Source: Thermococcus sp. M39 (GTDB lineage: Archaea; Methanobacteriota_B; Thermococci; Thermococcales; Thermococcaceae). Taken from it: a stretch of 64,000 nt of DNA. The DNA lies in the NCBI RefSeq assembly GCF_012027325.1, contig NZ_SNUG01000001.1:372001-436000 (forward strand), given 5' to 3'. This document shows, one piece after another, positions 9,301 through 19,100 of this stretch. The position numbers were made by a program, and so were the translations under genes. Below the pieces are notes generated by a model, which ran no database searches, was not told the origin of the DNA, and saw only the letters and a list, made by a program, of their open reading frames with translations. Position 1 is the first letter of the stretch. Each line of letters begins with the position of its first letter.

Positions 9301-10806
9301 ATGTTCAGACAAGCAAGGTGGGATGAACCCCTAATATTTGAGCTCTCAAAGCCCGGAAGGATTGGATTCTCACTTCCAGATCCGATTGAAGATGTTGAAG
9401 TTGATATCCCCGAAAAGCTCAAGAGAAAGAAGCTTGAGCTTCCAGAGCTGAGCGAGCCCGAGGTTGTTAGACACTACACAAGATTGAGCGAGATGAACTA
9501 TGGCGTTGACAACGGAATGTATCCCCTCGGCTCATGTACGATGAAATACAATCCTAAGATAAATGAGGAAATTGCCGGGCATCCAAAAGTTGCTTTCATA
9601 CATCCATACCAAGATGAGAGAACAGTCCAAGGTGCTTTGCAAATAATGTGGGAGCTTGAACAGTGGCTTAAGGAAATCACAGGCATGGATCGCTTTACGT
9701 TACAGCCAGCTGCTGGAGCAAACGGTGAATTCACGGGTGTGATGATCATCAGAGCATACCACATCGACCGCGGCGAAACTCAGAGGAACGAGATAATTGT
9801 TCCAGACTCAGCTCACGGAACGAACCCAGCATCAGCTGCGATGGCCGGATTTAAAGTCATTGAAATCCCATCAAACGAGCAGGGAATGGTTGATTTAGAA
9901 GCTTTAGAGAATGCTGTGAGCGAGAGGACTGCTGGATTAATGCTCACAAATCCAAACACCCTTGGCATTTTTGAAGAAGATATCTTGGAGATCGCAAAGA
10001 TAGTCCACAAAGCTGGTGGACTGCTTTACTATGACGGAGCAAACTTAAACGGAATTCTTGGAAAGGTTAGACCTGGAGACATGGGCTTTGATGTTATTCA
10101 CGTCAATTTGCACAAGACCTTCTCAACCCCTCACGGCGGTGGAGGACCAGGAGCTGGACCTGTTGGTGTTAAAGACTTCCTGAAGGACTACCTGCCAGTG
10201 CCAGTTGTTGAATACGACGAAGAGAACAACCGCTATTACCTAAACTACGACTTGCCGAAGAGCATTGGAAAAGTGAAGGAGTTTTACGGGAACTTTGCCG
10301 TTCTGGTTAGAGCATTGACTTATCTAAAGATTATGGGCAAGAGCGGACTTAAGGCTGTAAGCGAGATTGCTGTGCTAAATGCTAACTATCTAACGCAGAA
10401 GCTCAAGGGAACAAGGGGTTATGAGCTGCCTCACAAGGAGCTTAGAAAGCACGAAGTAGTCTTCAGCGCGGAGCCCATGAAGAAAGAGACTGGAGTCAAA
10501 GCCCTTGATGTGGCCAAGAGATTGCTTGATCATGGACTGCATGCGCCGACAATTTACTTCCCACTGATTGTGCATGAAGCTTTGATGATTGAGCCAACCG
10601 AAACGGTAACCAAGGAAGATCTTGACTATTACGTTGAAGTTCTTAAGAAGATAAGCGAAGAGGCTTATACTAACCCAGAGATTGTCAAGAACGCTCCGCA
10701 CAACACTGCTGTAAGGAGAGTTGACGATGTCTTAGCGACAAAGAGGCCAATAATTACGTGGAGGATGTATAAGCAGCTCAAAGAAAAGGGAGAGATTGAC
10801 ATCTGA
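9301..10806 (+). CDS. gcvPB: Glycine dehydrogenase (decarboxylating) subunit 2
   Basis: A 501-residue PLP-binding half of the P-protein. The PLP lysine is Lys273 in [18 protein letters not shown], the family signature, and [13 protein letters not shown] marks the glycine-binding loop near residue 75. The start at ATG 9301 has GGTG six bases upstream; the in-frame GTGs from 9292 belong to the ribosome site. Directly downstream of gcvPA in the same transcript, it forms the alpha2beta2 two-subunit enzyme of archaea and many thermophiles rather than the fused protein of E. coli. It converges on the exported-protein gene that ends at 10851. Confidence 0.95.
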   Translation: MFRQARWDEPLIFELSKPGRIGFSLPDPIEDVEVDIPEKLKRKKLELPELSEPEVVRHYTRLSEMNYGVDNGMYPLGSCTMKYNPKINEEIAGHPKVAFIHPYQDERTVQGALQIMWELEQWLKEITGMDRFTLQPAAGANGEFTGVMIIRAYHIDRGETQRNEIIVPDSAHGTNPASAAMAGFKVIEIPSNEQGMVDLEALENAVSERTAGLMLTNPNTLGIFEEDILEIAKIVHKAGGLLYYDGANLNGILGKVRPGDMGFDVIHVNLHKTFSTPHGGGGPGAGPVGVKDFLKDYLPVPVVEYDEENNRYYLNYDLPKSIGKVKEFYGNFAVLVRALTYLKIMGKSGLKAVSEIAVLNANYLTQKLKGTRGYELPHKELRKHEVVFSAEPMKKETGVKALDVAKRLLDHGLHAPTIYFPLIVHEALMIEPTETVTKEDLDYYVEVLKKISEEAYTNPEIVKNAPHNTAVRRVDDVLATKRPIITWRMYKQLKEKGEIDI

Positions 10807-10850
10807 ACTTTTCTTTTTGCTCTTTTGTTTAAATTTAAAAAGGAAAAGCT

Positions 10851-12779
10851 TTACTTTCTTCCATACTTCTTCAGCACCAATCCCAAAATCATGAGTGAAC
10901 CCAATATAATGCCAATTCCTAGATATGTCGTTGAATTGCTCGTTTTCACCGTTATCCTGATGTCTTCCTGCTTGGTGAGCTGGTCGCTGTTGGCTTTTAC
11001 AGTAATCTTGTAGTCTCCGGCATCAATGTTCTGAGGGCTGGTTATCGAGACCTTGAACTCTACGTACTTGTCCGGCTCAACCGATGCGACACTCTCTGGC
11101 GTTACACTCACAAGCCAGCCTTCTGGAGCATTCACCTCGAGCTGAACACTTGTTAAAGGACTTGAACCGCTGTTGTATACCCAGATGCTGATTTCTTTTG
11201 TTTCTCCAGCCTTCATGGTGAAGCTGTACTTCTCAAGGTCTATGCTCATGTCGTAGCTTCCTATGAGGTTTGCTTCGAGGCTGAGTTTCTTTGTTTCCTT
11301 GTTGCCCTTTGATTGAACCTCAAGGCTGAAGTTGTAAGTTCCGAGCTGGGCGTTGTTAGGTGGGATTACTACCACATAAAGCGTTTTCTTGCTTCCTGCT
11401 TTCACGAAAGTCTCACTTATGCCAACTTTTGACTTCAAATCCTCAACTATACGGTATGCCCAGTTATCCGGCAAGTCTTTAACGCTCAAGGCATATGAGT
11501 CATCTTGGGAACCGAGGTTCTCTATTTCAACCTTGTACTGCAAGCTCTCTCCCAAAACGGCGCTCTTTGAGGGTTCAGAGCATTCGACGGTAAAGTAGTA
11601 GGGTATCTTTTCGAGGCTGATTATACCCAAGTCAACGGTTTCTCCTGCTTTGATGTCAACGCTCTCCTCGTAGCTCTCGTATCCTTCCTTGGTTACCTTA
11701 ATGGTGTAACTGTCCTCTGGAACTTCTATCTGGGCTCTTCCGTCTGGAGTTGTGTACACCTTTGCTACCGTTTCGTTTCTGCTCACTACCTCCACGAGCG
11801 CGCTCGGTATATACGCCCCACTGGACGAATCGGTAACTCTAAGTGTTATGACCCCATTTTCGCCGACATGCGTTTCTGAGACGTAGACTTCAAAGGCTAT
11901 TTCCTCGTCCCCAACCTTTGCTTTAACTTCGTGAGTTCCAACCGGAGCATTGCTCGGCACTTCAATCACGAGCGTTACTGATTTCACAGTTTCCGCTGGT
12001 AAGTAAAGCTTCGTTACTTTTTCAGTTCCAACCTGAAAGTAAGCGCTCCAATTCTCTGGGACTGATGCACTTAGGGAAATTACCGAATCACTATTAGCTT
12101 TAATCGTTATTGGAAATGTGACCGTTTCTCCTGCTTCAACTTCTTTCCCTAGGTACTCTGCATAAGCCTCATACTTCTCCCCACTTTCCACGCTTAATCT
12201 TATCTCTGCTGACACATTACCTACGAAGGCATAGAGCTTATAATCTCCCTTAGCATCTTCTGGAACTTTGACGATGAAGGTTATCATCTTCGTTTCTCCA
12301 TGTTTCAAATAGACCTCACTCACCTTGCTGTTCTCCGCGTAAAAGTATGCTTCAAAGCCTCTTGGAACGGCGTAGCTCAATGGAAGCAGGGCATCGTCAC
12401 CTTCGTTGGTAATCATGAGCGTGAAACTCACTTTATCTCCCGGCAAAACGATCTTGGTTGGATAAGGAACCTCTATGCTCAGCTCACTTGAGCTTTCTAT
12501 GTTTTTGACACCTTCAATGAGTAGTTTAACCCTCTTCTCTGAGAGCTCAATGCTTCCCATGTAAACCGTTATATCGCCATAGGTTACGTTCTCCCCAAAA
12601 CTCAAAACATAGGTATCGTTTCCAATTTTTATTGCCGCTCGGTCGCCAGTCTTTGAAATGTCTATCAGCTCAACTGGAATCTCATTAACCTCTATAGTCT
12701 GCCCCAAGTAAAGATAAACCGCTTGGCTTGCTGTTGCAAGTGGCAAGAGGAAAAGCAAAAGTAAAGCGAGCTTCTTCAT
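10851..12779 (-). CDS. Exported multi-domain surface protein with Ig-like (NEW3/CARDB-type) repeats, ABC-exporter partner
   Basis: A 642-residue protein with a signal peptide (MKKLALLLLFLLPLATAS) and a C-terminal membrane helix followed by KKYGRK. At least four beta-sandwich repeats of the kind found in NPCBM-associated NEW3/CARDB proteins lie between: each has a GDKVSFTLMITNEG-like strand, a PEGW/PENW turn and a late APVGTHEVKAKV-like strand. Around residues 305-390 sits a carboxypeptidase-regulatory-like domain (GRAQIEVPEDSYTIKVTKEGY). The start is ATG 12779 preceded by GGTGATAGAG. It is the last gene of an ABC-2 exporter operon. A role in the cell surface or in handling the exported substrate is likely but not proven. 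Confidence 0.8.
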   Translation of the reverse strand: MKKLALLLLFLLPLATASQAVYLYLGQTIEVNEIPVELIDISKTGDRAAIKIGNDTYVLSFGENVTYGDITVYMGSIELSEKRVKLLIEGVKNIESSSELSIEVPYPTKIVLPGDKVSFTLMITNEGDDALLPLSYAVPRGFEAYFYAENSKVSEVYLKHGETKMITFIVKVPEDAKGDYKLYAFVGNVSAEIRLSVESGEKYEAYAEYLGKEVEAGETVTFPITIKANSDSVISLSASVPENWSAYFQVGTEKVTKLYLPAETVKSVTLVIEVPSNAPVGTHEVKAKVGDEEIAFEVYVSETHVGENGVITLRVTDSSSGAYIPSALVEVVSRNETVAKVYTTPDGRAQIEVPEDSYTIKVTKEGYESYEESVDIKAGETVDLGIISLEKIPYYFTVECSEPSKSAVLGESLQYKVEIENLGSQDDSYALSVKDLPDNWAYRIVEDLKSKVGISETFVKAGSKKTLYVVVIPPNNAQLGTYNFSLEVQSKGNKETKKLSLEANLIGSYDMSIDLEKYSFTMKAGETKEISIWVYNSGSSPLTSVQLEVNAPEGWLVSVTPESVASVEPDKYVEFKVSITSPQNIDAGDYKITVKANSDQLTKQEDIRITVKTSNSTTYLGIGIILGSLMILGLVLKKYGRK

Positions 12780-12784
12780 CTCTA

Positions 12785-13810
12785 TCACCTCACGTCACTT
12801 CTCATAAAGATCACGTAAGCTACTACGAAGCTTATTATCAGTGGAGCTATTAGCAGGATTATGTGCGGAAGTGCAAAGGAGAGACTTTGCCCGATTGAGT
12901 ACTTCTCGAGCTCTATTTGGGGTATTATGCCCCTGTTTCTAAGGGCTCTCACAAGTTGTGGATTGTTCATAATCTTGTTTACAATTTGAGGAGAAAACTT
13001 CGTAGACTTGTAAGGGTTTAGAATGTAGCTTCCGAGCTGTTGGAAGTTGTAGTAAGGTGAGAGGCTGTTTATCTTGGTTTCAATCCCATATCGTTTCTCT
13101 TGCCACTCTATGTAGTTCTTGATGTAGAGCTCCCAAGCATGCGGATTTTCCTCTCTCGACACTTTTGGTGGTTCTGGAGCTTCTCCAGCAAAATGACTTC
13201 CCAAGAGCGGGGCTATTGTGGGAAAGACTATCATGAGCACTAGGAACAGAATGAGTGAATACATCAAGGCGTTGCTACTACTCTTGGATAGTGCCGAGAA
13301 AGCCATTCCTATACCGAGGAAGAGTAGCAAGTATAAGTATGTAAAGAACATGAAGAGGATAATTCTTATTAAAGACTCACCATCTATTTGTAATCCCATG
13401 ACTAATAAGGCCCCAAATGAAGTTAGGGTCATTACTACCATCGCAAGTCCAAGGGCTAAAGCTCCACCGAGGAATTTTCCGAGGATTACCTGGTCTTTAT
13501 AAACTGGGTGGCTCATCAGAACTTTTAGTGTTCCCATTTCACGCTCCTTCGTTATTGCGTCAAAGCCTAGCGAAAGTGCAAATATTGCTCCGATGAGTCC
13601 TAGGAAGTTCTCCATCTGCCTGAACACGTCGAAGATGCTTGGCTGGAATGGGCTTTTCCCAGCTATATAACTTTCAAGCTTTGACTGGTAAATGTTGTAG
13701 CCCTGCCAAATTGAAACTATGCTTATCAGCAACAAGAATCCGAAAATTAAAAGGAAACGTCTGCTCTTTATATAGTCCTTAAACTCCTTCTCGGCTATTA
13801 TTGTAATCAT
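12785..13810 (-). CDS. ABC-2 type transporter permease
   Basis: A 341-residue membrane protein with one N-terminal helix (RRFLLIFGFLLLISIVSIW), a long extracytoplasmic loop, a helical bundle and a large second loop, plus a final helix; this is the NatB/ABC-2 export permease plan. The EREMGTLKVLMSHPVYKDQV segment is the family's coupling region. It starts within the stop of the ATPase gene and ends six bases before the exported protein's ATG, so the three are one operon. The substrate is unknown; related systems export ions, lipids, peptides or antibiotics. Confidence 0.85.
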   Translation of the reverse strand: MITIIAEKEFKDYIKSRRFLLIFGFLLLISIVSIWQGYNIYQSKLESYIAGKSPFQPSIFDVFRQMENFLGLIGAIFALSLGFDAITKEREMGTLKVLMSHPVYKDQVILGKFLGGALALGLAMVVMTLTSFGALLVMGLQIDGESLIRIILFMFFTYLYLLLFLGIGMAFSALSKSSSNALMYSLILFLVLMIVFPTIAPLLGSHFAGEAPEPPKVSREENPHAWELYIKNYIEWQEKRYGIETKINSLSPYYNFQQLGSYILNPYKSTKFSPQIVNKIMNNPQLVRALRNRGIIPQIELEKYSIGQSLSFALPHIILLIAPLIISFVVAYVIFMRSDVR

Positions 13811-14745
13811 TAACTCTCACCTCTATCAGTCGGAAGCTCTTCTCCATAGGCAACTTTGAGGAAAATTTCCTCTAAGGTGGGCTCCATTAAATGCAGATCA
13901 AGAACTGTATAGCCCTTTGAGAGCAGATATTCGAGCAGTTCTCTTCTAACATCAGCTTTAGCATAGAGAACTGCCTTATTTCTGGCGAGCAACTTAACTT
14001 CCAGAGCGAATTCTGATAAATCTGGGAGAGACTCTTCTGTTTCGACTAAGATTCTAACTTTTTCTTTCAAAAATGCTCTCTTTAGCTCTTCTTTGTCTCC
14101 CATTGCTACGAGCTTTCCGCTGACTATTATTCCTATTGAATCGCTTACCTCATCAACTTCTGGCAGTATATGTGATGTTAGGAATATCGTTTTTCCTTCC
14201 TTCTTGAGGCTTTTTATTAGATTTCTAATCTCCACGGCTCCTTTGGGATCTAATCCACTTGTGGGCTCATCTAAGAATAGAATTTCTGGATCATTGATGA
14301 GGGCTTGAGCTAAGGCTAAGCGTTGCTTCATTCCAGTTGAAAATTCTCCGACTTTCTTGTTTTTTACATCCTTCAGCCCTACAAGATCAAGCAGCTCTAA
14401 AGCCCTCTTCTCTGCTTCTCTCGGAGGTATCCTATAGAACTTTGCGAAGAAGAGCAGATTATCCATGGCACTCATGTTTGGATAAAGTCCATTTTCTGCT
14501 GGGACATAGCCGCTTATCTTCTTCACTTCAATGGGATTTTCTTGAACATCAATTCCATTTACATAAGCTTTTCCTTCCGTGGGCTGTATTAAGCCTAGAA
14601 GCATCAAAACAGTTGTTGTTTTCCCTGCTCCATTTGGTCCTAGGAATCCAAAGATGCTGTTTCTCTTGACCTTTAGATTTATGTGGTCAACTGCTACAAA
14701 GTCGTCATACACCTTTGTTAATCCTTTAGTCTCTATGACATACAT
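13810..14745 (-). CDS. ABC transporter ATP-binding protein (exporter family)
   Basis: A 311-residue ATPase with all motifs: Walker A GPNGAGKT (about 36-43), FSTGMKQR signature, Walker B EILFLDEP and the H-loop TSHI. The 80-residue C-terminal extension is typical of NatA/CcmA-like export ATPases. I use ATG 14745; a ribosome site GAGGTGACC lies nine bases upstream. The longer frame to 14829 runs through the TATA-like box and the palindrome at 14813 and is not credible. It is the first gene of the exporter operon. Confidence 0.88.
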   Translation of the reverse strand: MYVIETKGLTKVYDDFVAVDHINLKVKRNSIFGFLGPNGAGKTTTVLMLLGLIQPTEGKAYVNGIDVQENPIEVKKISGYVPAENGLYPNMSAMDNLLFFAKFYRIPPREAEKRALELLDLVGLKDVKNKKVGEFSTGMKQRLALAQALINDPEILFLDEPTSGLDPKGAVEIRNLIKSLKKEGKTIFLTSHILPEVDEVSDSIGIIVSGKLVAMGDKEELKRAFLKEKVRILVETEESLPDLSEFALEVKLLARNKAVLYAKADVRRELLEYLLSKGYTVLDLHLMEPTLEEIFLKVAYGEELPTDRGES

Positions 14746-14812
14746 ATCACTGGTCACCTCTCCATGAGTTTCAACAGATATCATAACGCTTAAATGTACA
14801 TAAGGACTTTCG

Positions 14813-14828
14813 TGAAACGAACGTTTCA
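14813..14828. promoter_or_regulatory. 16-bp perfect palindrome upstream of the ABC exporter operon
   Basis: TGAAACGAACGTTTCA is a 7-2-7 inverted repeat, perfect except for its two central bases. It lies about 70 bases before the ATPase start and just upstream (on the minus strand) of a TATA-like CATTTAAG near 14792. That position suits an activator, or a repressor that blocks TFB. A half-site-like CACGTTTCATCG occurs again near 14922. No regulator gene is adjacent, so the binding protein is unknown. Confidence 0.5.
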
Positions 14829-15157
14829 AATCGTTCCAAAGGCAAAAAACAGAAATAAAATGTTCTTGATATTGAGTATTTTCAGTTTAAATTTGATTAA
14901 GCTTTAGAAAAGTTACGGAATGCACGTTTCATCGAGACCCTAAAATAACCTTTAGATACACTCTAAATTTGTGGTGAATTGGGAGAGATTAAAGGTTCCA
15001 ATGTAGTTGATGTTGAAAGTTTCGAGAAAATCATGGTAGTATGTGAAGAGAATTGATATCATTTCTTGAGATGTCCATCAAAAGGTGGTAAGCTGAAAAT
15101 TAAGATTTTCAAGTAGCAAGTAGCTATCACCTATAAGACCATAAAACTAAGAAATGC
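14829..15157. other. Gap between ABC operon and tRNA cluster with possible decayed zinc-ribbon reading frame
   Basis: This stretch holds no intact gene. On the plus strand, 14979-15116 reads GEIKGSNVVDVESFEKIMV, then VCEEN, a TGA stop, then YHFLRCPSKGGKLKIKIFK and a TAG. Apart from the stop and a Lys where a zinc ribbon would have Cys (CPxCGG), it looks like a short zinc-ribbon protein. No good start or ribosome site is present. It may be a decayed gene or chance. Thermococcales do not use selenocysteine, so the TGA is not recoding. Nothing else is recognised here. Confidence 0.3.
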
Positions 15158-15235
15158 TGGTGGGCCCGCGGGGCTTTGAACCCCGGACCACGCGGTTATG
15201 AGCCGCGCGCTCTGACCAGGCTGAGCTACGGGCCC
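15158..15235 (-). tRNA. tRNA with CAT anticodon (elongator Met, or Ile2)
   Basis: Full cloverleaf on the minus strand with acceptor GGGCCCG/CGGGCCC, anticodon loop CTCATAA, T loop TTCAAAG, discriminator A and encoded CCA. The first pair is G-C, not A-U, so it is not the initiator. A CAT anticodon can mean elongator Met or, after agmatidine modification, Ile2; the GGGCCCG acceptor resembles isoleucine tRNAs, so identity is left open. It is transcribed after tRNA-Asn (10 bases apart). Confidence 0.9.
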
Positions 15236-15245
15236 ACAAAAGTGT

Positions 15246-15321
15246 TGGCGCCGCCGCCCCGACTCGAACGGGGGACCACGCGGTTAACAGCCGCGCGCTC
15301 TACCGACTAAGCTACGGCGGC
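15246..15321 (-). tRNA. tRNA-Asn (GTT)
   Basis: Minus-strand cloverleaf with acceptor GCCGCCG pairing almost fully with CGGCGGC, anticodon GTT in the loop CTGTTAA, T loop TTCGAGT, discriminator G and encoded CCA. No intron. It precedes the CAT tRNA on the same strand and is probably co-transcribed with it. Confidence 0.95.
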
Positions 15322-15378
15322 ACAGCCCAATGATAGAGATACGGGGAGTATTTATAAAGATTACGGTCTCTTAACTCA

Positions 15379-15395
15379 GCGAAAACTTTATATAT
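15379..15395 (+). promoter_or_regulatory. BRE/TATA promoter for the tRNA-Thr/Pro/Thr cluster
   Basis: GCGAAAACTTTATATAT joins a purine-rich BRE to a TATA box centred about 30 bases before the first tRNA (15420), the right distance for archaeal initiation at or just before the mature 5' end. Confidence 0.7.
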
Positions 15396-15419
15396 CTACC
15401 TGGGCTTTTTTCATTCGGT

Positions 15420-15496
15420 GCCCCGGTGGCTCAGCCTGGGAGAGCGGCGGACTTGTAATCCGCAGGTCCCGGGTTCAAATCCCGGCCGGGGCTCCA
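15420..15496 (+). tRNA. tRNA-Thr (TGT)
   Basis: Acceptor GCCCCGG/CCGGGGC, anticodon TGT in loop CTTGTAA, T arm CCCGGGTTCAAATCCCGG, discriminator T and encoded CCA. First of three closely spaced plus-strand tRNAs. No intron. Confidence 0.95.
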
Positions 15497-15507
15497 ACCC
15501 TTGGCAT

Positions 15508-15585
15508 GGGGCCGTGGGGTAGCTTGGTCTATCCTGCCGGCTTTGGGAGCCGGCGACCCGAGTTCAAATCTCGGCGGCCCCACCA
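15508..15585 (+). tRNA. tRNA-Pro (TGG)
   Basis: Acceptor GGGGCCG/CGGCCCC, anticodon stem CCGGC/GCCGG with loop TTTGGGA (TGG), T loop TTCAAAT, discriminator A and encoded CCA. Eleven bases after tRNA-Thr(TGT). No intron. Confidence 0.95.
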
Positions 15586-15593
15586 ATTCTAAT

Positions 15594-15670
15594 GCCCCGG
15601 TGGCTCAGCCTGGTGGAGCGGCCGCTTGGTAAGCGGCAGGTCGCGGGTTCAAACCCCGCCCGGGGCTCCA
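15594..15670 (+). tRNA. tRNA-Thr (GGT)
   Basis: Acceptor GCCCCGG/CCGGGGC identical to the TGT isoacceptor upstream, anticodon loop TTGGTAA (GGT), T loop TTCAAAC, discriminator T and encoded CCA. The near-identical body suggests duplication from the first tRNA-Thr. Last of the cluster. Confidence 0.95.
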
Positions 15671-15809
15671 TTCTATCAAAATTCCTAAAACATTTGATAG
15701 CATTCAAAATTTGAATGTTTATTTTTGTACACTGATGTGAGTTTTCGGCTACAAACATCCTTCTTAAACTTTACGCAAGGAATATAAACCCTGTCCCCGA
15801 TTTATCTCA

Positions 15810-15825
15810 CGAAAAGCTTATATAC
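15810..15825 (+). promoter_or_regulatory. BRE/TATA promoter of the RNA polymerase operon
   Basis: CGAAAAGCTTATATAC contains a strong BRE (CGAAAA) and TATA box. Initiation would fall near 15845-15850, about 40 bases before rpoH, and would drive the whole rpo/rps unit. Confidence 0.75.
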
Positions 15826-15890
15826 CCAAAGCGAAAGCTGGAGGTAGTGAGAGATTATACCTTCTAAAAATTCTAAGGGGGCAATTCTCG

Positions 15891-16139
15891 GTGGCGGCGA
15901 AAAAAGAGTTTAATATATTTGATCATGAATTAGTTCCTGAGCACAGAGTATTAAGCGAGGAGGAGAAAGAAGAGCTGCTTAAAAAGTACAGAATAAAGAT
16001 TTCTCAGTTACCTCAGATAAAAGCTAAGGACCCAGCTGTCGTTGCCCTTGGGGCTAAGCCTGGGGATATTATTGAAATCAAGAGAAAAAGCCCAACTGCG
16101 GGTGTTTACTATTACTATAGAATTGTTGTTGAGGATTGA
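15891..16139 (+). CDS. rpoH: DNA-directed RNA polymerase subunit H (Rpo5)
   Basis: An 82-residue protein homologous to the C-terminal domain of eukaryotic RPB5, with the characteristic opening [14 protein letters not shown] and the ending [13 protein letters not shown]. It sits in the jaw of archaeal RNA polymerase near downstream DNA. It starts with GTG after an AAGGGGGCAA ribosome site. It leads the classic archaeal operon and is followed after 17 bases by rpoB. Confidence 0.97.
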   Translation: MAAKKEFNIFDHELVPEHRVLSEEEKEELLKKYRIKISQLPQIKAKDPAVVALGAKPGDIIEIKRKSPTAGVYYYYRIVVED

Positions 16140-16156
16140 ATTCTTGAGGTGAGAAC

Positions 16157-19100
16157 ATGAGAGGTCCAACTGTTGTTAAGGTTGAGCTTACTCCAGATGA
16201 CCTTTGGAGCGTTATGGAGAGCTATTGGAATGAGAAGGGACTTGTTAGACAGCACCTTGATTCTTATAATGCATTTATAGACCATGGAATGCAGGAAGTC
16301 ATCAACGAATTTGGAGGCATAAAGCCGGATATTCCTAACTTTGAGATAAAGTTTGGAAAAATTAGGCTTGGGGAGCCGGAATTCCAGGAGGCACAAGGCC
16401 AAAGAAAGCCGCTCTATCCGATGGATGCTCGTATAAGAAATCTTACTTATGCCGCTCCAATATACCTTGAAATGATTCCAGTTGTTAACGGCATTGAGCA
16501 AGAACCTGTTGAGGTCAGGATTGGAGAGCTTCCAATAATGCTCAAGTCAAAGGCATGCAGGCTCTACGGGAAGAGCAAGGAGGAGTTAATAAAGCTTGGA
16601 GAGGATCCGAAAGACCCAGGTGGTTACTTTATTATTAACGGTTCAGAGAGAGTTATCGTCTCTATTGAGGATTTAGCACCAAACAGAACTTTGGTTGAGA
16701 AGGATGAAAGACAAGACAAGGTCATTGCGAAGTGCTTCTCATATAGGCACGGTTATAGAGCTTTAATCTCCGTTGAGAGAAGAAAAGACGGCTTGCTTTA
16801 CGTTTCTATACCCAACGTTCCCGGTGTTATCAAGTTCGTTTATGTGATGAGAGCTCTTGGTCTTGAGAGTGATAAAGAGATCGTTGATGCAATAAGCGAC
16901 GATCCAAGAATCCAGCAAGTTCTCTTCGACAACCTTGAAGATGCAAGCGACATTCAGACCCAAGAGGAAGCTTTGGACCACATTGGTAAGAAAGCCCTTC
17001 CAGGCCAACCAAGAGAGTACCGCCTGAGGAGAGCAGAGTCAATAATCGACAACAACCTCTTGCCTCACATGGGCGTTAGACCAGAGGACAGAATCAAGAA
17101 AGCTTATTATCTTGGTATGATGGCTTTAAAGGTTCTGGAGCTTTCACTTGGCTTGAGAGGAGAAGACGACAAAGACCACTATGCGAACAAGAGGCTGAGG
17201 CTTGCTGGAGATCTGCTTAGGGACTTATTCAGAGTTGCATTTGGTCAGCTTGTTAAGGACATGCAATATCAGTTGACTAAGACTTACCAAAGAAAAGGTG
17301 AGAAGTACGTTTTTGAGAACGTTCAAAGATTTGTGAGGAATTCTGTAAGACCAGATGTTCTTACAGAGAGAATTGAGCACGCTTTAGCAACAGGTGCCTG
17401 GCCTGGTGGAAGAACTGGTGTCAGCCAGCTCTTAGATAGAACAAACTACATGTCAACACTCTCACACTTGAGAAGAGTTACCTCACCGCTGAGCAGAGAT
17501 CAGCCGCACTTCGAGGCAAGAGATTTACACGGAACCCACTGGGGAAGAATCTGCCCAACTGAAACGCCAGAAGGTCCAAACTGTGGTCTTGTTAAGAACT
17601 TAGCATTGATGGCCCAGATTACAACAGCTATTCCAGAGGAAGAGGTTCTCAAGTACCTGAGGAAGCTCGGTATTGTTTCAATTGAAGAGAGGAGACCAAA
17701 CCCACAAGTCTGGAGAGTCTATTTGAACGGTGTCCTTATTGGAACAGTTGAGGACGGCATAGCTTTGGTAAACAGAATTAAGGCTGACAGAAGATCTGGC
17801 AAGATTAGCGATGTCATAAACGTTGCATATTATGATGACGTTAAGGAAGTTTACATCAACAGCGATGACGGTAGAGTTAGAAGACCTCTTATCGTCGTTG
17901 AGAACGGTGTTCCAAAGCTTACAAAGGAGCACGTTGAAGGAATAAAGAACGGAACGCTGACATGGAGCGATCTCATTAAAATGGGTGTCATCGAGTATCT
18001 CGATGCAGAAGAAGAGGAGAACGCTTACGTTGCAACCTGGCCATGGGAAGTCACAAAGGAGCACACCCACTTAGAGCTCATGCCCGCTGCAATCCTTGGT
18101 ATTCCGGCATCACTCGTTCCCTATCCAGAGCACAACGCAGCTCCAAGAAACACATATGGAGCTGGTATGGCTAAGCAGAGCTTAGGTTTAGGATGGGCTA
18201 ACTTCAGAATCAGAGTTGACACCAGAGGGCATCTCTTGCACTATCCACAGATTCCACTTGTCAACTCAAGGATCATGAAGGCTGTCGGTTTTGAAGAGAG
18301 ACCTGCTGGTCAGAACTTTGTCGTTGCTGTCCTCAGCTATCAGGGTTACAACATGGAAGATGCTATTATAATCAACAAGGCATCAATTGAGAGGGGATTA
18401 GCAAGATCAACATTCTTCAGAACATACGAGGCTGAAGAGAAGAAGTATCTCGGTGGTCAGACAGATAAGTTTGAAATTCCAGACCCAACTGTTAGGGGAT
18501 ACAGAGGAGAAAATTACTACAGGCATCTTGATGAGGATGGTATAATCTTCCCAGAGTCAAAGGTCAACGGTAAAGACGTCCTTGTCGGTAGAACTTCACC
18601 ACCAAGATTCCTTGAAGAGCAAAGCGGATTAGGTGGAATAATTCTCCAGGAGAGGAGAGAGACAAGTATAGCTGTAAGGCCGAGTGAGAAGGGTGTTGTT
18701 GACAAGGTCATAATTACTGAGACTGGCGATGGAACTAAGCTCGTTAAAGTTACCGTTAGAGACCTTAGAATTCCAGAGCTTGGAGATAAGTTCGCTTCAC
18801 GTCATGGACAGAAGGGTGTTATTGGCTTAATCGTTCCACAAGAGGACATGCCATGGACAGAGAGCGGAATTGTGCCTGATCTTATAGTTAACCCACACGG
18901 TATTCCATCTCGTATGACTGTCGGACAGCTCATTGAAGCAATTGGTGGAAAAGTTGCATCACTTAAGGGAAGAAGAATTGATGGAACAGCATTCATTGGA
19001 GAGCCAGAAGAAAAACTTAGAAAAGAACTCGAAGAGCTTGGCTTCAAACACAGCGGAAGAGAAATCATGTACGATGGAATTACTGGAAGAAGATTAGAGG

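Noticed and set aside
15052-15060. Selenocysteine reading of the in-frame TGA in the zinc-ribbon-like relic
   Set aside because: Thermococcales are not known to use selenocysteine, no SECIS-like hairpin is seen, and the start is poor. Decay is the simpler reading.
15564-15758. Minus-strand reading frame with RAGFEPATCRLPSGRSTR-type sequence
   Set aside because: It is the antisense translation of tRNA-Thr(GGT); such frames are a well-known tRNA artefact. The same holds for the frame at 30376-30657 over tRNA-Gly and tRNA-Arg.
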